Source: JAGLSB01 sp023135955 (GTDB lineage: Bacteria; Bacteroidota; Bacteroidia; Bacteroidales; GCA-2748055). From it: 64,000 nt of DNA. Below are positions 37,173 through 46,186 of the stretch, piece by piece. Location: positions 16,702 through 80,701 of the forward strand of contig DAOVIO010000002.1 in assembly GCA_030673645.1 (NCBI GenBank), written 5' to 3'. The notes beneath the pieces were generated by a model that was not told the DNA's origin, made no database searches, and worked only from the letters and a program-made list of their open reading frames with translations. How positions within the stretch are numbered: the stretch's first letter is position 1; each line of letters starts with the position of its first letter. A program made the translations under genes and the position numbers.

Positions 37173-37734
37173 TCCTTAATTCATTAAACCTTGGGTTTTT
37201 CCGTATCTCATTAACTAGTAAGCCTTTGCAATAATTCCTTCTGTTTTTGGTATATTGATCAGAAGAATAGTTCATAATTTTAGTAATCTCTGAAATTGGA
37301 GTCTTTTCAAAAAACAATGTGAGTAAACGCTGATATTGAGGACTCAAAGTCATAAAATGATCTAAAATAAGCTTTCTCTTCTCCATTTTAATATATGCCT
37401 CTTCAATGTCTGAATCAATACTTTGATCATCATTCATTGCTTCAAGATACGAATTTTCTTTTTGTCTCCGCTTTAATTCCTTAAACCATATATATTTTGA
37501 AACAGAAAAAAGATAAGTCCCAAAAGAATACTTTAGCTCAAAATTTGTCCTTTTCACCTTGTTATATATCACCACCATAGCATCTTGAAAAACATCCTGA
37601 GCATCAAATGTACTTCCATGGGCAATCAGAATAAAAGTTTCTACCTGAGGATAAAAGTTTTGATACACGAAATAAAGAACGTGACTATTCTCTTCTTTTA
37701 TTCCCGTTAATATTTCGCTCGAATTTTTTACCAT
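37132..37734 (-). CDS. RNA polymerase sigma factor, ECF-like
   Basis: A 200-residue protein. I start it at the ATG at 37734; a TTG 45 bases upstream gives an unlikely hydrophobic leader. Region 2 is at about 25-90 (FDAQDVFQDAMVVIYNKV, FGTYLFSVSKYIWFKELKRRQ) and region 4 at about 120-180 (SPQYQRLLTLFFEKTPISEITKIM). The region 4 helix-turn-helix is followed by a basic tail. A near-consensus -7 (TATTTTTA) sits about 20 bases before the ATG. It overlaps the anti-sigma gene by 41 bases; the pair probably responds to an envelope or periplasmic signal. Confidence 0.85.
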   Translation of the reverse strand: MVKNSSEILTGIKEENSHVLYFVYQNFYPQVETFILIAHGSTFDAQDVFQDAMVVIYNKVKRTNFELKYSFGTYLFSVSKYIWFKELKRRQKENSYLEAMNDDQSIDSDIEEAYIKMEKRKLILDHFMTLSPQYQRLLTLFFEKTPISEITKIMNYSSDQYTKNRRNYCKGLLVNEIRKNPRFNELRNESFKENSSIPRW

Positions 37735-37792
37735 AGCAATTAGATCGGCTAAAAATAGAACAATAATATTTGCTAACAAAAAAGCTTTTAAC

Positions 37793-40666
37793 TTAATCTT
37801 CGGAATAAGTTCCCATTGGAGGACAAGAACATACTAGATTTCTATCTCCATAGGCATCATCAACTCTTCCAACTGCTGGCCAGAATTTATTTTCGCTTAT
37901 CCACGACAAAGGAAAAGCTGCCTGGGAACGAGAGTATTTATGATTCCATTCATCTGTGCTACATTCGAATACAGTATGTGGTGCATTTTTTAACACATTA
38001 TCCATTGTATCTGCTTTCCCTTCCTTTACATCAATAATTTCTTTATGAATACTCAATAAAGCGGCAATAAACCTGTCGAGCTCTGCTTTACTTTCACTTT
38101 CTGTTGGTTCAATCATTAGAGTACCATGCACTGGAAACGATAAAGTGGGTGCGTGAAAACCATAGTCCATAAGTCGTTTGGCAATGTCAGTTTCTGTAAT
38201 TCCAGCTAAAGCCTTAAACTCTCTGCAGTCGAGAATCATTTCATGACCAACCCTTCCACTTTTCCCTTTATATAAAATACTAAATTTTGAGCTTAATTCC
38301 TCAGCCAAATAATTTGCATTCAAAATGGCAATTTTGGTTGACCGACTTAAACCTTGCTCTCCAAGCATTTTTATATAGGCATGCGAAATAGTAAGTATAC
38401 TAGCGCTACCATAGGGTCCCGATGCAAGTGCCTTTATTCCCGATTTACCTCCCATATCGACTTCAGGATGGCCAGGTAAGAATTCTGAAAGGTGTGCTGC
38501 CACACCAATGGGGCCTACTCCCGGACCACCACCACCATGAGGTATAGCAAAGGTTTTATGTAGATTTAAGTGACAAACATCTGCTCCAATTATCCCTGGA
38601 TTGGTCAATCCGACCTGTGCATTCATATTAGCTCCATCCATATACACCTGGCCACCATTCCGGTGAATAATATCAATCATTTCTACAATTTGTTCCTCAA
38701 ATACTCCATGTGTAGAAGGATAGGTTATCATGCATCCGGCAAGATTTTCATTATGTTTAACTGCCAATTCAGTTATTGCTTCTAAACTAATATTTCCATT
38801 TTCATCACAAGGAACAACAACTACCTGCATTCCTGCCATTACAGCGCTGGCAGGATTAGTACCATGGGCAGAAGCGGGAATAAGACAAATATCACGATGA
38901 GTTTCCCCTCTACTCTTATGATAAGCCCGAATAACCATTAAGCCTGCATATTCGCCTGCTGCACCAGAATTTGGTTGAAATGAGATCTCGTCAAATCCGG
39001 TAATTTCTTTTAAGTCATCGCTCAACTCCTTCATTAATATATTATAGGCTTTTGCCTGAGCTTTTGGAACAAAAGGATGTACATTAGAAAACTCCGGCAT
39101 TAAAAATGCCATCATCTCCGAGGCTGCATTCAACTTCATGGTACAGGAACCAAGTGAAATCATAGAATGCGTTAAAGAGATATCTTTACGTTCAAGCTTC
39201 TTAATGTACCTCATTAGATCTGTCTCAGACCTGTACTTATTAAATATCTCCTCACTAAGAATTTCTGATTCTCTTTTACTTGAAGTCAATAATAATCCTT
39301 CAGTTGGAAATCCATCAATTATAACAACTGGTTTATTAGCTAATCTGGCAAAGATTTCAATAATCTTGTTTATTTCAGAAATTTGAATAGTTTCATCTGT
39401 ACTGATTCCAACATACTTATCATCAAAATAATGAAAATTTATTTCACTGTCTATGGCCAGTTTTTTAAGGTCTTTTGATTCAATGTTTTCTGGTATCTCA
39501 ATTTTTATTGTATCAAAATAGTTCCTATTCACATTTGAAAAACCCATTTTTTCCAACTCTGATGACAGATAAACTGCTGAATAATGAATCTGATTTGCAA
39601 TCTTCCTCATACCCTCCGGTCCGTGATATACAACATACATACCTGCCATTGTAGCAAGTAAAGCTTGAGCCGTACAAATATTTGAGGTTGCTTTTTCCCT
39701 TTTTATGTGTTGCTCCCGGGTTTGGAGTGCCATTCTCAGTGCAGGATTATTATGTCTATCAACAGTAAGCCCAATTATTCTTCCTGGGATATTTCTTTTA
39801 AATTTTTCACGAGTAGCAAAATATCCTGCATGTGGTCCTCCATAACCTAATGGTATCCCTAATCGTTGGGATGTTCCGACTACAATATCTGCATCCCACT
39901 CTCCCGGTGGTGTTAGAACTACCAGACTCATTAGATCAGCAATAACTCCACTAAGCACTCCATTTTCATGAGCTTTCGCAACAAAACTACTATAATCTAT
40001 AATCTCACCATCAGCATTAGGATATTGTAAAATAGTTCCAAAATAGCCATCCATCTGTTCTAACTCCTGATAATCTCCCATCACTATTTCAATTCCCAGG
40101 GGTTCAGCTCTGGCAACAAGAACTTCTATGTTTTGAGAGAAGATATTTTGATCGACAAAAAACTTATTCATATTTTCCTTCACTGCCTGTCTGGATCTGA
40201 GATTATACATCATAATCATTGCCTCAGCTGCCGCAGTACTTTCATCCAACAATGAGGCATTTGCGATTTCCATGCCGGTAAGACTCATTACCATAGTTTG
40301 AAAATTTAGCAAAGCTTCGAGCCTTCCCTGAGATATTTCAGCCTGATATGGCGTATAGGAGGTATACCAGGAAGGGTTTTCAAGGATATTTCTAATTATT
40401 ACCGGTAAGACTATTGTATTATAAAAACCCATTCCAATGAAGGATCGGAAATTACCATTCTTTCGAGCTATATCTCTTATCTGATTTAGATAAACATATT
40501 CTGAAACTGCAGGATTCAGATTAAGCTTTTCTTTTAAAAGAATATTCTCAGGAATGGTTTCTTTAACAAGTTCATCAATTGAATCTACACCAATCCTTGA
40601 GCACATTTCCTTAATTTCCTGTCCTCTTGGGCCAATATGGCGATCTGCAAAAAGGTCTGTTGACAT
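37793..40666 (-). CDS. gcvP: Glycine dehydrogenase (decarboxylating), GcvP
   Basis: A 957-residue P-protein of the glycine cleavage system, the PLP enzyme that decarboxylates glycine and transfers aminomethyl to lipoyl-GcvH. I start at the ATG at 40666 (MSTDLFADRHIGPRG); a longer frame upstream encodes a non-conserved leader. Both homologous halves are fused: FIGMGFYNT in the N-half, LGSCTMKLNAASEM and LNLHKTFAIPHGGGGPGVGP (PLP lysine) in the C-half. The length equals the fused E. coli enzyme. GcvT and GcvH are not adjacent. lipA/lipB at 51-52.6 kb would supply lipoate for GcvH. No glycine riboswitch is visible upstream. Confidence 0.97.
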   Translation of the reverse strand: MSTDLFADRHIGPRGQEIKEMCSRIGVDSIDELVKETIPENILLKEKLNLNPAVSEYVYLNQIRDIARKNGNFRSFIGMGFYNTIVLPVIIRNILENPSWYTSYTPYQAEISQGRLEALLNFQTMVMSLTGMEIANASLLDESTAAAEAMIMMYNLRSRQAVKENMNKFFVDQNIFSQNIEVLVARAEPLGIEIVMGDYQELEQMDGYFGTILQYPNADGEIIDYSSFVAKAHENGVLSGVIADLMSLVVLTPPGEWDADIVVGTSQRLGIPLGYGGPHAGYFATREKFKRNIPGRIIGLTVDRHNNPALRMALQTREQHIKREKATSNICTAQALLATMAGMYVVYHGPEGMRKIANQIHYSAVYLSSELEKMGFSNVNRNYFDTIKIEIPENIESKDLKKLAIDSEINFHYFDDKYVGISTDETIQISEINKIIEIFARLANKPVVIIDGFPTEGLLLTSSKRESEILSEEIFNKYRSETDLMRYIKKLERKDISLTHSMISLGSCTMKLNAASEMMAFLMPEFSNVHPFVPKAQAKAYNILMKELSDDLKEITGFDEISFQPNSGAAGEYAGLMVIRAYHKSRGETHRDICLIPASAHGTNPASAVMAGMQVVVVPCDENGNISLEAITELAVKHNENLAGCMITYPSTHGVFEEQIVEMIDIIHRNGGQVYMDGANMNAQVGLTNPGIIGADVCHLNLHKTFAIPHGGGGPGVGPIGVAAHLSEFLPGHPEVDMGGKSGIKALASGPYGSASILTISHAYIKMLGEQGLSRSTKIAILNANYLAEELSSKFSILYKGKSGRVGHEMILDCREFKALAGITETDIAKRLMDYGFHAPTLSFPVHGTLMIEPTESESKAELDRFIAALLSIHKEIIDVKEGKADTMDNVLKNAPHTVFECSTDEWNHKYSRSQAAFPLSWISENKFWPAVGRVDDAYGDRNLVCSCPPMGTYSED

Positions 40667-40763
40667 ATTTAATAAAGTTTGAAATAAATTAATATTCCGG
40701 AAAGTCAAGCTAAAGTAATATCTTGAAAAATGATAAAAATAAATTCTAATATGTTTAACAACT

Positions 40764-41402
40764 TTATAATAAAAAAGGATTTCTATTTCTCTCATTACTT
40801 ACCAAGGATGCTGGACCATGACCCGGATAAATACTGGTTTTATCATCCAGTATCATCAGTTTTGATTTAATTCCGTCAATCAATTCCGTGTAATTCCCTC
40901 CAGGCAAATCAGTTCTTCCAATACTTCCAGCAAATAGGACATCTCCTGTAATGAGTATTCCCTGACTTGGAATATGGAATACAATAGAGCCAGGTGAATG
41001 GCCCGGAACCTTCAACAATTCAATCCTCTCCTTCCCTAGCTCTAGAATTTCTCCCTCAACTAAATATTTATCAGGATGAGGTGGTTGCTCAATCTGAAAT
41101 CCAAATATTGTAGCATGCGATACTGCAGAATCGATAAAAAACTCATCTTCTTTTGCAAGAAAGAAAGGAACATTATACTTCTCCTTAAAATATTTCAATC
41201 CGGACAAATGATCCATATGTCCGTGAGTATTTGCCAGAGCTATTAATCTTAAATCATTCGATTCAATATAGTCCTCCAACTCATCAAATTCAGCCTTACT
41301 ATTACATGCGGCATCAATTAATAAACATTCCTTCTCATCGTTATAAATCAAATAAGAATTTACAGAGAAAGCATTAAATATAAAAGTTTTTAAATGTATC
41401 AT
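40764..41402 (-). CDS. Metallo-beta-lactamase fold hydrolase (glyoxalase II-like)
   Basis: A 212-residue enzyme with the metal motif THGHMDH (H60, H62, D64, H65), downstream VPGHSPGS (third metal histidine), and the bridging aspartate in LITGDVLFAGSIGR; SIYPGHGPA supplies the last histidine. The length and simple layout fit the small hydroxyacylglutathione hydrolase-like subgroup of MBL proteins (YcbL type). It starts one base after the pcm stop, so it is co-transcribed. The substrate is not known; broad thioesterase activity is typical. Confidence 0.88.
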   Translation of the reverse strand: MIHLKTFIFNAFSVNSYLIYNDEKECLLIDAACNSKAEFDELEDYIESNDLRLIALANTHGHMDHLSGLKYFKEKYNVPFFLAKEDEFFIDSAVSHATIFGFQIEQPPHPDKYLVEGEILELGKERIELLKVPGHSPGSIVFHIPSQGILITGDVLFAGSIGRTDLPGGNYTELIDGIKSKLMILDDKTSIYPGHGPASLVSNERNRNPFLL

Positions 41403-41403
41403 A

Positions 41404-42048
41404 CTAGCCAGCTTTTCCTTTTAATAATGGGACGAAAACAAAATAACCGTGCTCAGTTCGGGTATACTTCTCATCGTCTTCTTTGACAATTTTAATCATT
41501 TTTTGGGAATTTCTTTCTCCCAATGGCACTACTAAAATTCCGCCAACTTTTAACTGACAAAGCAAATCATCCGGAACTTCTGTTGCCCCAGCTGTAACGA
41601 GAATTTTATCGAAGGGCGCATAACCGGGAAGGCCTTTATATCCATCGCCATAAAAGAATTCGGGCTTATATCCCAGTGAGTTTAAGGTAGTTTGAGATTT
41701 AAGAAATAACTCTCTGTGACGCTCAATAGTAAATACCCTAACACCCATTTCAATAAGCACTGCTGCCTGATATCCTGATCCGGTACCCACTTCCAGTACC
41801 TTTTCCTGCGATTTCAAGTCCAGCAATTCAGTCTGAAATGCTACAGTATATGGCTGAGAAATTGTTTGTCCGGCCCCAATCGGGAAAGCCTGATCAGCAT
41901 AAGAAAAATGTACAAAAGAAGAGTCCATAAATAAATGACGGGGCACCTCATTAATAGCATTTAGAACTTTCTCACTTTTTATGCCTTTCTTCCTAATCTG
42001 ATTAACTAATTTTTTTCTAAGACCTTTATGCTGATAATTATCGTTCAT
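41404..42048 (-). CDS. pcm: Protein-L-isoaspartate O-methyltransferase
   Basis: A 214-residue SAM-dependent methyltransferase that repairs isoaspartate in damaged proteins. MDSSFVHFSYADQAFPIGAGQTISQPYTVA, the SAM-binding VLEVGTGSGYQAAVL, DKILVTAGATEVPDDL and GGILVVPLG are the standard Pcm motifs. It has its own -7 element and is followed after one base by the MBL hydrolase. It is divergent from the Gfo/Idh-like gene. Confidence 0.95.
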   Translation of the reverse strand: MNDNYQHKGLRKKLVNQIRKKGIKSEKVLNAINEVPRHLFMDSSFVHFSYADQAFPIGAGQTISQPYTVAFQTELLDLKSQEKVLEVGTGSGYQAAVLIEMGVRVFTIERHRELFLKSQTTLNSLGYKPEFFYGDGYKGLPGYAPFDKILVTAGATEVPDDLLCQLKVGGILVVPLGERNSQKMIKIVKEDDEKYTRTEHGYFVFVPLLKGKAG

Positions 42049-42066
42049 GTTTCTGATTTAATTATA

Positions 42067-42074
42067 CAAATTTA
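42067..42074 (-). promoter_or_regulatory. Bacteroidota -7 element TAAATTTG for pcm
   Basis: Minus-strand TAAATTTG, 18 bases before the pcm ATG. Confidence 0.5.
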
Positions 42075-42139
42075 GCTTTATCAACAGAAATAGTTGAAAA
42101 GTAGAAAAACAATTATCACCCATGTATTAACAATTACTT

Positions 42140-42147
42140 TAAGTTTG
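42140..42147 (+). promoter_or_regulatory. Bacteroidota -7 element TAAGTTTG
   Basis: Perfect TAnnTTTG match 20 bases before the ATG at 42168. Confidence 0.5.
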
Positions 42148-42167
42148 CAAATATAAGTCAAAACAAT

Positions 42168-43097
42168 ATGCTTCGAATCGCCATACAGGGTAACCTTTCT
42201 GAAGGTACAAAGTTTGTAGAACTTATACGAAATACTTCAGATTGTATTTTATCAGGTTTATGCACAGAATTGAATTCTCGGTTAACCGATAGTGATAAAC
42301 TAATTGATCATCCGGTTCCGGTATTCGATAATTTGGAAGAATTGTTTCATGTTTCTGATGCAATAATCTTTTTAAATCACAGAAAATCCGGAATATCTAA
42401 TGTAAAACAAGCACTAAAAAGATCCAAGCATGTATTCATTCAACCTGAAAGTCTGTTAGGCATTGAGTTACTTAATGAATATCAAAACCTGGCTGAAGAA
42501 GCCGGAGTATTGTTCTATATTTTTCACAATCCCATAAAAGCTGATCTGGAAGATCTAATTCGAAATTCTGAAAATTATCCTGAGTTCATCGATATCTCCA
42601 GGAACGTTTATGAAATAGATGAAAAGATTCCTGATGTTAGAAAGTTAATATTAAGAGAAATATTATTTCTAACTTCAATAAATCAACAAGCCATAAAAAG
42701 ATTTAAAACTTTAAGCGTACCATATAATTCACTAAAACCCTACTTAATTAATCTCAAGATTGATTTTGCTAACTCCTCTTCAGCCAATGTAACAATTAAT
42801 AATTTCTCCGGAGCAGATTCGAGAAATACAGAAATTTATTTCCGCGACAAAATGTTGCATATGAATACTTTGGAGAAGAATATCAAGGTCTCAAACAGAA
42901 ATAATAAAGAAGTTGATTGCTATCCATTGCATACACTGATGAATGACGAATCGGATCCAAGTAGCGATATCGAACATTTTATTCATAAACTGAAAACATT
43001 TGCATATCCGGCTAATAGTTTTGAATCAGGAATTTACGCATATGTAAATAGCTGGGAAATTCTGGAGAAAATTGTTCCTGCAATAATGGAAAAATGA
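42168..43097 (+). CDS. Divergent Gfo/Idh/MocA-like protein, probably non-catalytic
   Basis: A 309-residue protein with the overall layout of the NAD(P)-binding oxidoreductase superfamily: a Rossmann-like N-terminal 120 residues and a beta-sheet C-terminal domain. The GxGxxG nucleotide loop is replaced by QGNLSEG, and the conserved EKP (catalytic lysine) is QPES. The match is therefore weak and the protein may not bind NAD or catalyse a redox step. Its position before a sugar-phosphate transferase suggests a glycan-related role, but the 236-base gap makes co-transcription uncertain. Confidence 0.55.
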   Translation: MLRIAIQGNLSEGTKFVELIRNTSDCILSGLCTELNSRLTDSDKLIDHPVPVFDNLEELFHVSDAIIFLNHRKSGISNVKQALKRSKHVFIQPESLLGIELLNEYQNLAEEAGVLFYIFHNPIKADLEDLIRNSENYPEFIDISRNVYEIDEKIPDVRKLILREILFLTSINQQAIKRFKTLSVPYNSLKPYLINLKIDFANSSSANVTINNFSGADSRNTEIYFRDKMLHMNTLEKNIKVSNRNNKEVDCYPLHTLMNDESDPSSDIEHFIHKLKTFAYPANSFESGIYAYVNSWEILEKIVPAIMEK

Positions 43098-43270
43098 AAT
43101 AGTTTGAATTAACCAGTCGATGTGTCAAAATAAAATTCTTCTCTCTGTGCAAGAATTGGCTCAATAATTTATATCGATACGATGTGCTATTGAGATTATT
43201 AACAGAAAAAATACCGGCAATTTATTTCACTTCATTAAATTAGCTCAACTAATAAATTACTCCTTTTTCC

Positions 43271-43278
43271 TACCTTTG
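43271..43278 (+). promoter_or_regulatory. Bacteroidota -7 element TACCTTTG
   Basis: Perfect TAnnTTTG match, 55 bases before the ATG at 43334; no clear -33 TTG. Confidence 0.45.
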
Positions 43279-43333
43279 CATAATATTATATCTTTTTATT
43301 CGTTTTATTAAATTGAACTACCTGAAAATTCGT

Positions 43334-44749
43334 ATGAATAATAAGTTGCAAACGGCAAAATACCTTTTTACAGATTTCCTTACCGCAGCTTTAAGCTGGA
43401 CATTATTTTATATTTTTCGAAAAGAGTATATCGAACCGATGAAATTTGGTTATGATATTCCTATTACTTTTGGGGAAAGGTATTATCTAGGATTAATTCT
43501 TATCCCAATATCATGGATTTTACTTTATTACCTTACAGGTTATTATCGTGATATTTATCGTAAGTCAAGATTAAACGATATTGTTCAAAGTTTTCTTCAA
43601 TCACTTTTTGGTGTAACTATCCTATTTTTCCTCCTTCTTCTGGATGATGAAATCAGTAGCTATAAAAACTACTATCTTTTATATACTGTCTTATTCGGAC
43701 TTCATTTTCTTATTACTTTATTCTTTCGTCTAATATTAACCAGTATCACAACATGGAAAATTCATAATAAAAAAATCTGTTTTAACACACTGATGATTGG
43801 TAGCAACATCCAGGCAGTTGAAACCTATATTGAACTTGAGCAACAAACTTTGTCATACGGAAATAATATTATTGGTTTTGTCAATGTTCATAAAAAAGAT
43901 CATTACCAACTTTCAGATTATATAAGCCATCACGGTAATCTTAATAAACTAGAGTCAATTATTGAAGAACATGATATTCAAGAAGTTATTATAGCGTTGG
44001 AAAACTCCGAGCACAAAGAAATCAGTAAAATCATAAATAAACTTGCGGGATGCAAGGTTATAATCAAAGCCATCCCAAATATGTATGATATTTTGACTGG
44101 CAAAGTTAAAATGTCTCAGTTATTTGATACGCCACTTATTCAAATCTCACATGACCTGATGCCTGTTTGGCAATCGAATGTTAAACAAATAATTGATTAT
44201 ATTATTTCTTTACTGGCACTAATAATCTTACTACCACTATTTATCAGCCTGGTGGTTGGAGTAAAATTAAGTTCTCCCGGCAAGGTTTTCTATTCCCATG
44301 AAAGAATTGGGAAATACGGAAAAGCATTTAAAATACTTAAGTTCCGTTCGATGCGGAATGATGCTGAAAAAAATGGCCCTATGTTGTCATCCAAAAATGA
44401 TAGCAGACTTACTAAATTTGGTAGTTTCATGAGAAAATATCGCCTTGATGAAATTCCAAATTTTATCAATGTGCTTAAGGGAGATATGTCACTAGTTGGA
44501 CCAAGACCCGAGAGGCAATTCTTTATTAATCAAATCATTAAAAAAGCTCCTCACTATGTTCATCTTCATAAAGTAAAACCTGGTATTACTTCCTGGGGAC
44601 AGGTAAAGTATGGTTATGCTGAAAATGTTGAACAGATGATAAAAAGGTTGAGGTATGATATTCTATACATTGAGAATATGTCGCTTTTTGTAGATATGAA
44701 AATTCTCTTTTATACAACGCTAACAATAATAAAAGGCAGAGGAATCTAA
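43334..44749 (+). CDS. Polyprenyl-phosphate sugar-1-phosphate transferase (WcaJ/WbaP-like)
   Basis: A 471-residue initiating transferase for exopolysaccharide or O-antigen. I use the ATG at 43334 (MNNKLQTAKYLF); a TTG at 43313 is a weaker alternative. The N-terminal part has four membrane helices and a CoA-binding-like domain (about 150-260). After a fifth hydrophobic segment (IISLLALIILLPLFISLVV), the catalytic domain follows: SPGKVFYSHERIGKYGK, FKILKFRSM, RLDEIPNFINVLKGDMSLVGPRPE. These are the conserved motifs of bacterial sugar transferases that load the first sugar-phosphate onto undecaprenyl phosphate. The sugar is unknown. Confidence 0.92.
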   Translation: MNNKLQTAKYLFTDFLTAALSWTLFYIFRKEYIEPMKFGYDIPITFGERYYLGLILIPISWILLYYLTGYYRDIYRKSRLNDIVQSFLQSLFGVTILFFLLLLDDEISSYKNYYLLYTVLFGLHFLITLFFRLILTSITTWKIHNKKICFNTLMIGSNIQAVETYIELEQQTLSYGNNIIGFVNVHKKDHYQLSDYISHHGNLNKLESIIEEHDIQEVIIALENSEHKEISKIINKLAGCKVIIKAIPNMYDILTGKVKMSQLFDTPLIQISHDLMPVWQSNVKQIIDYIISLLALIILLPLFISLVVGVKLSSPGKVFYSHERIGKYGKAFKILKFRSMRNDAEKNGPMLSSKNDSRLTKFGSFMRKYRLDEIPNFINVLKGDMSLVGPRPERQFFINQIIKKAPHYVHLHKVKPGITSWGQVKYGYAENVEQMIKRLRYDILYIENMSLFVDMKILFYTTLTIIKGRGI

Positions 44750-44767
44750 GCTGTATTATTCATGCAG

Positions 44768-45343
44768 CTAAAGGAAAAAGTGTTCACTTACAGGGAAATA
44801 TTCTGGCCCATCATTTTTCAAAATACTTTCAAACAATACCACACTTTCAACATCCTGCTTTAAAAATAACTGTCCTTCATTTGAAGTTACGACTTCTCTA
44901 AATTCATTTCTATTTTGAATGCTTCTCATCCTTCCCAAAGTTAAGTGAGGCCTATAATTATCTGAAGTAAATTGGTAATCAATACTGTTTAATGCTTTGT
45001 CAACCTTATTATTCAGTTCGATAAGTGGAATAGAATTTTTTACTCCTGCCCATAACACTTTAGGGTAAGAGAAACTTCGAAAAACACCTAATCCTTTAAT
45101 GGAAAGTGGAAAACTCCTGGTTTGCAATGCCAGCTCTTTAAGTTTCTCTGTAATTAATGGAAGTTTATTGTTTTCTGTCTCCCCTAAGAACCTGATTGTC
45201 AAATGTAAATTATCCCTTCTAATCCATCGTATCTTCTCCTCTCTTAATTTCAATCTGATATTTTTTACTATCAAATCAAAGGCAGGATCAGGATACAATT
45301 TGATAGCAATAAATAGTCTGCTTGTATTTTGATTTAACGACAT
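44768..45343 (-). CDS. thpR: RNA 2',3'-cyclic phosphodiesterase (2H family)
   Basis: A 191-residue 2H phosphoesterase with both signature motifs: HLTI at 47-50 and HLTL at 133-136. These hydrolyse 2',3'-cyclic phosphate ends of RNA and, in reverse, ligate tRNA halves. The spacing and length match ThpR/LigT. The stop is 18 bases from the convergent sugar transferase stop. It is divergent from elbB. Confidence 0.93.
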   Translation of the reverse strand: MSLNQNTSRLFIAIKLYPDPAFDLIVKNIRLKLREEKIRWIRRDNLHLTIRFLGETENNKLPLITEKLKELALQTRSFPLSIKGLGVFRSFSYPKVLWAGVKNSIPLIELNNKVDKALNSIDYQFTSDNYRPHLTLGRMRSIQNRNEFREVVTSNEGQLFLKQDVESVVLFESILKNDGPEYFPVSEHFFL

Positions 45344-45411
45344 ATAAAAAATTTACCTGCTTATCATTTTTTTTCTTAATTTGCTGAAATTGAACCAAAA
45401 TATATAGAATT

Positions 45412-46074
45412 ATGGCTAATTCAAAAAAAATCGCAGTTGTTTTATCAGGTTGTGGAGTGTATGATGGAGCAGAAATTCATGAAGCGACCCTAAGTTTATT
45501 TGCAATTTCAAAAATGGGATGTGAATATGAGATTTTCGCTCCTGACATAAAACAGCATCATGTAATCAATCATCTGACTGGTGAAGAAATGTCTGAAACC
45601 CGTAATGTTCTGGTTGAATCGGCCAGAATAGCAAGAGGAAATATCAAGGCATTAAATGAATTCAATGCAGACCATTTTGACGGACTTTTATTTCCAGGTG
45701 GGTTCGGAGCAGCAAAAAACTTATCTAACTGGGCTTTTAAAGGTCCGGATGGTGATGTAATCCCCGAGATTCGGGAGGCAATAACTAGTGCTGTCAAGAA
45801 TAATAAAGTCATTGGAGCACTTTGCATTTCACCAGTACTTTTAGCAAAAGTTCTTGAGGGTGTAAATTTAACCATTGGATCTGATAAAGCAACGGCTGCA
45901 GGAATTACTCAGGCCGGGGCCAATCACAATATCACTACACATGGCGAAGTTGTCGTGGATTCTAAATACAAAGTAGTTACTACTCCGTGCTATATGCTTG
46001 ATGCTACTATTGCACAAATTGGCGATGGTGCTGAGAATGTTGTTAAGGCAATGCTTGATTTGATTGGGGAATAA
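45412..46074 (+). CDS. elbB: ElbB-like glyoxalase/DJ-1 family protein
   Basis: A 220-residue class I glutamine amidotransferase-like protein. KIAVVLSGCGVYDGAEIHEATL at the N-terminus, FPGGFGAAKNLS in the middle and GALCISPVLLAK (nucleophile-elbow cysteine) match ElbB (isoprenoid biosynthesis glyoxalase, formerly linked to ispA). Members have weak glyoxalase activity and unclear cellular roles. It is 68 bases from and divergent to thpR. Confidence 0.9.
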   Translation: MANSKKIAVVLSGCGVYDGAEIHEATLSLFAISKMGCEYEIFAPDIKQHHVINHLTGEEMSETRNVLVESARIARGNIKALNEFNADHFDGLLFPGGFGAAKNLSNWAFKGPDGDVIPEIREAITSAVKNNKVIGALCISPVLLAKVLEGVNLTIGSDKATAAGITQAGANHNITTHGEVVVDSKYKVVTTPCYMLDATIAQIGDGAENVVKAMLDLIGE

Positions 46075-46186
46075 AAGTATGAATTTATCATTCTTTGTTT
46101 TTAAATCAAATTCTACATTTTTTTTATTCCTGTTCTTCTTGTGTTGCCTCTTCAAATTGTTATAGATATTCCTTGACCTTATGCGC

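Noticed and set aside
40667..40763. Glycine riboswitch before gcvP
   Set aside because: The gap is only 97 bases, AT-rich, and shows none of the conserved purine-rich cores of the glycine aptamer.
40667..40795. A longer gcvP N-terminus
   Set aside because: The extra 43 residues are not conserved and are rich in Tyr/Phe; MSTDLFADRHIGPRG is the normal start of the family.
44749..44769. Possible terminator hairpin AGCTGTA/TGCAGCT between the sugar transferase and thpR stops
   Set aside because: Seven pairs including one G-T, no T tract on either strand. Not strong enough to call.
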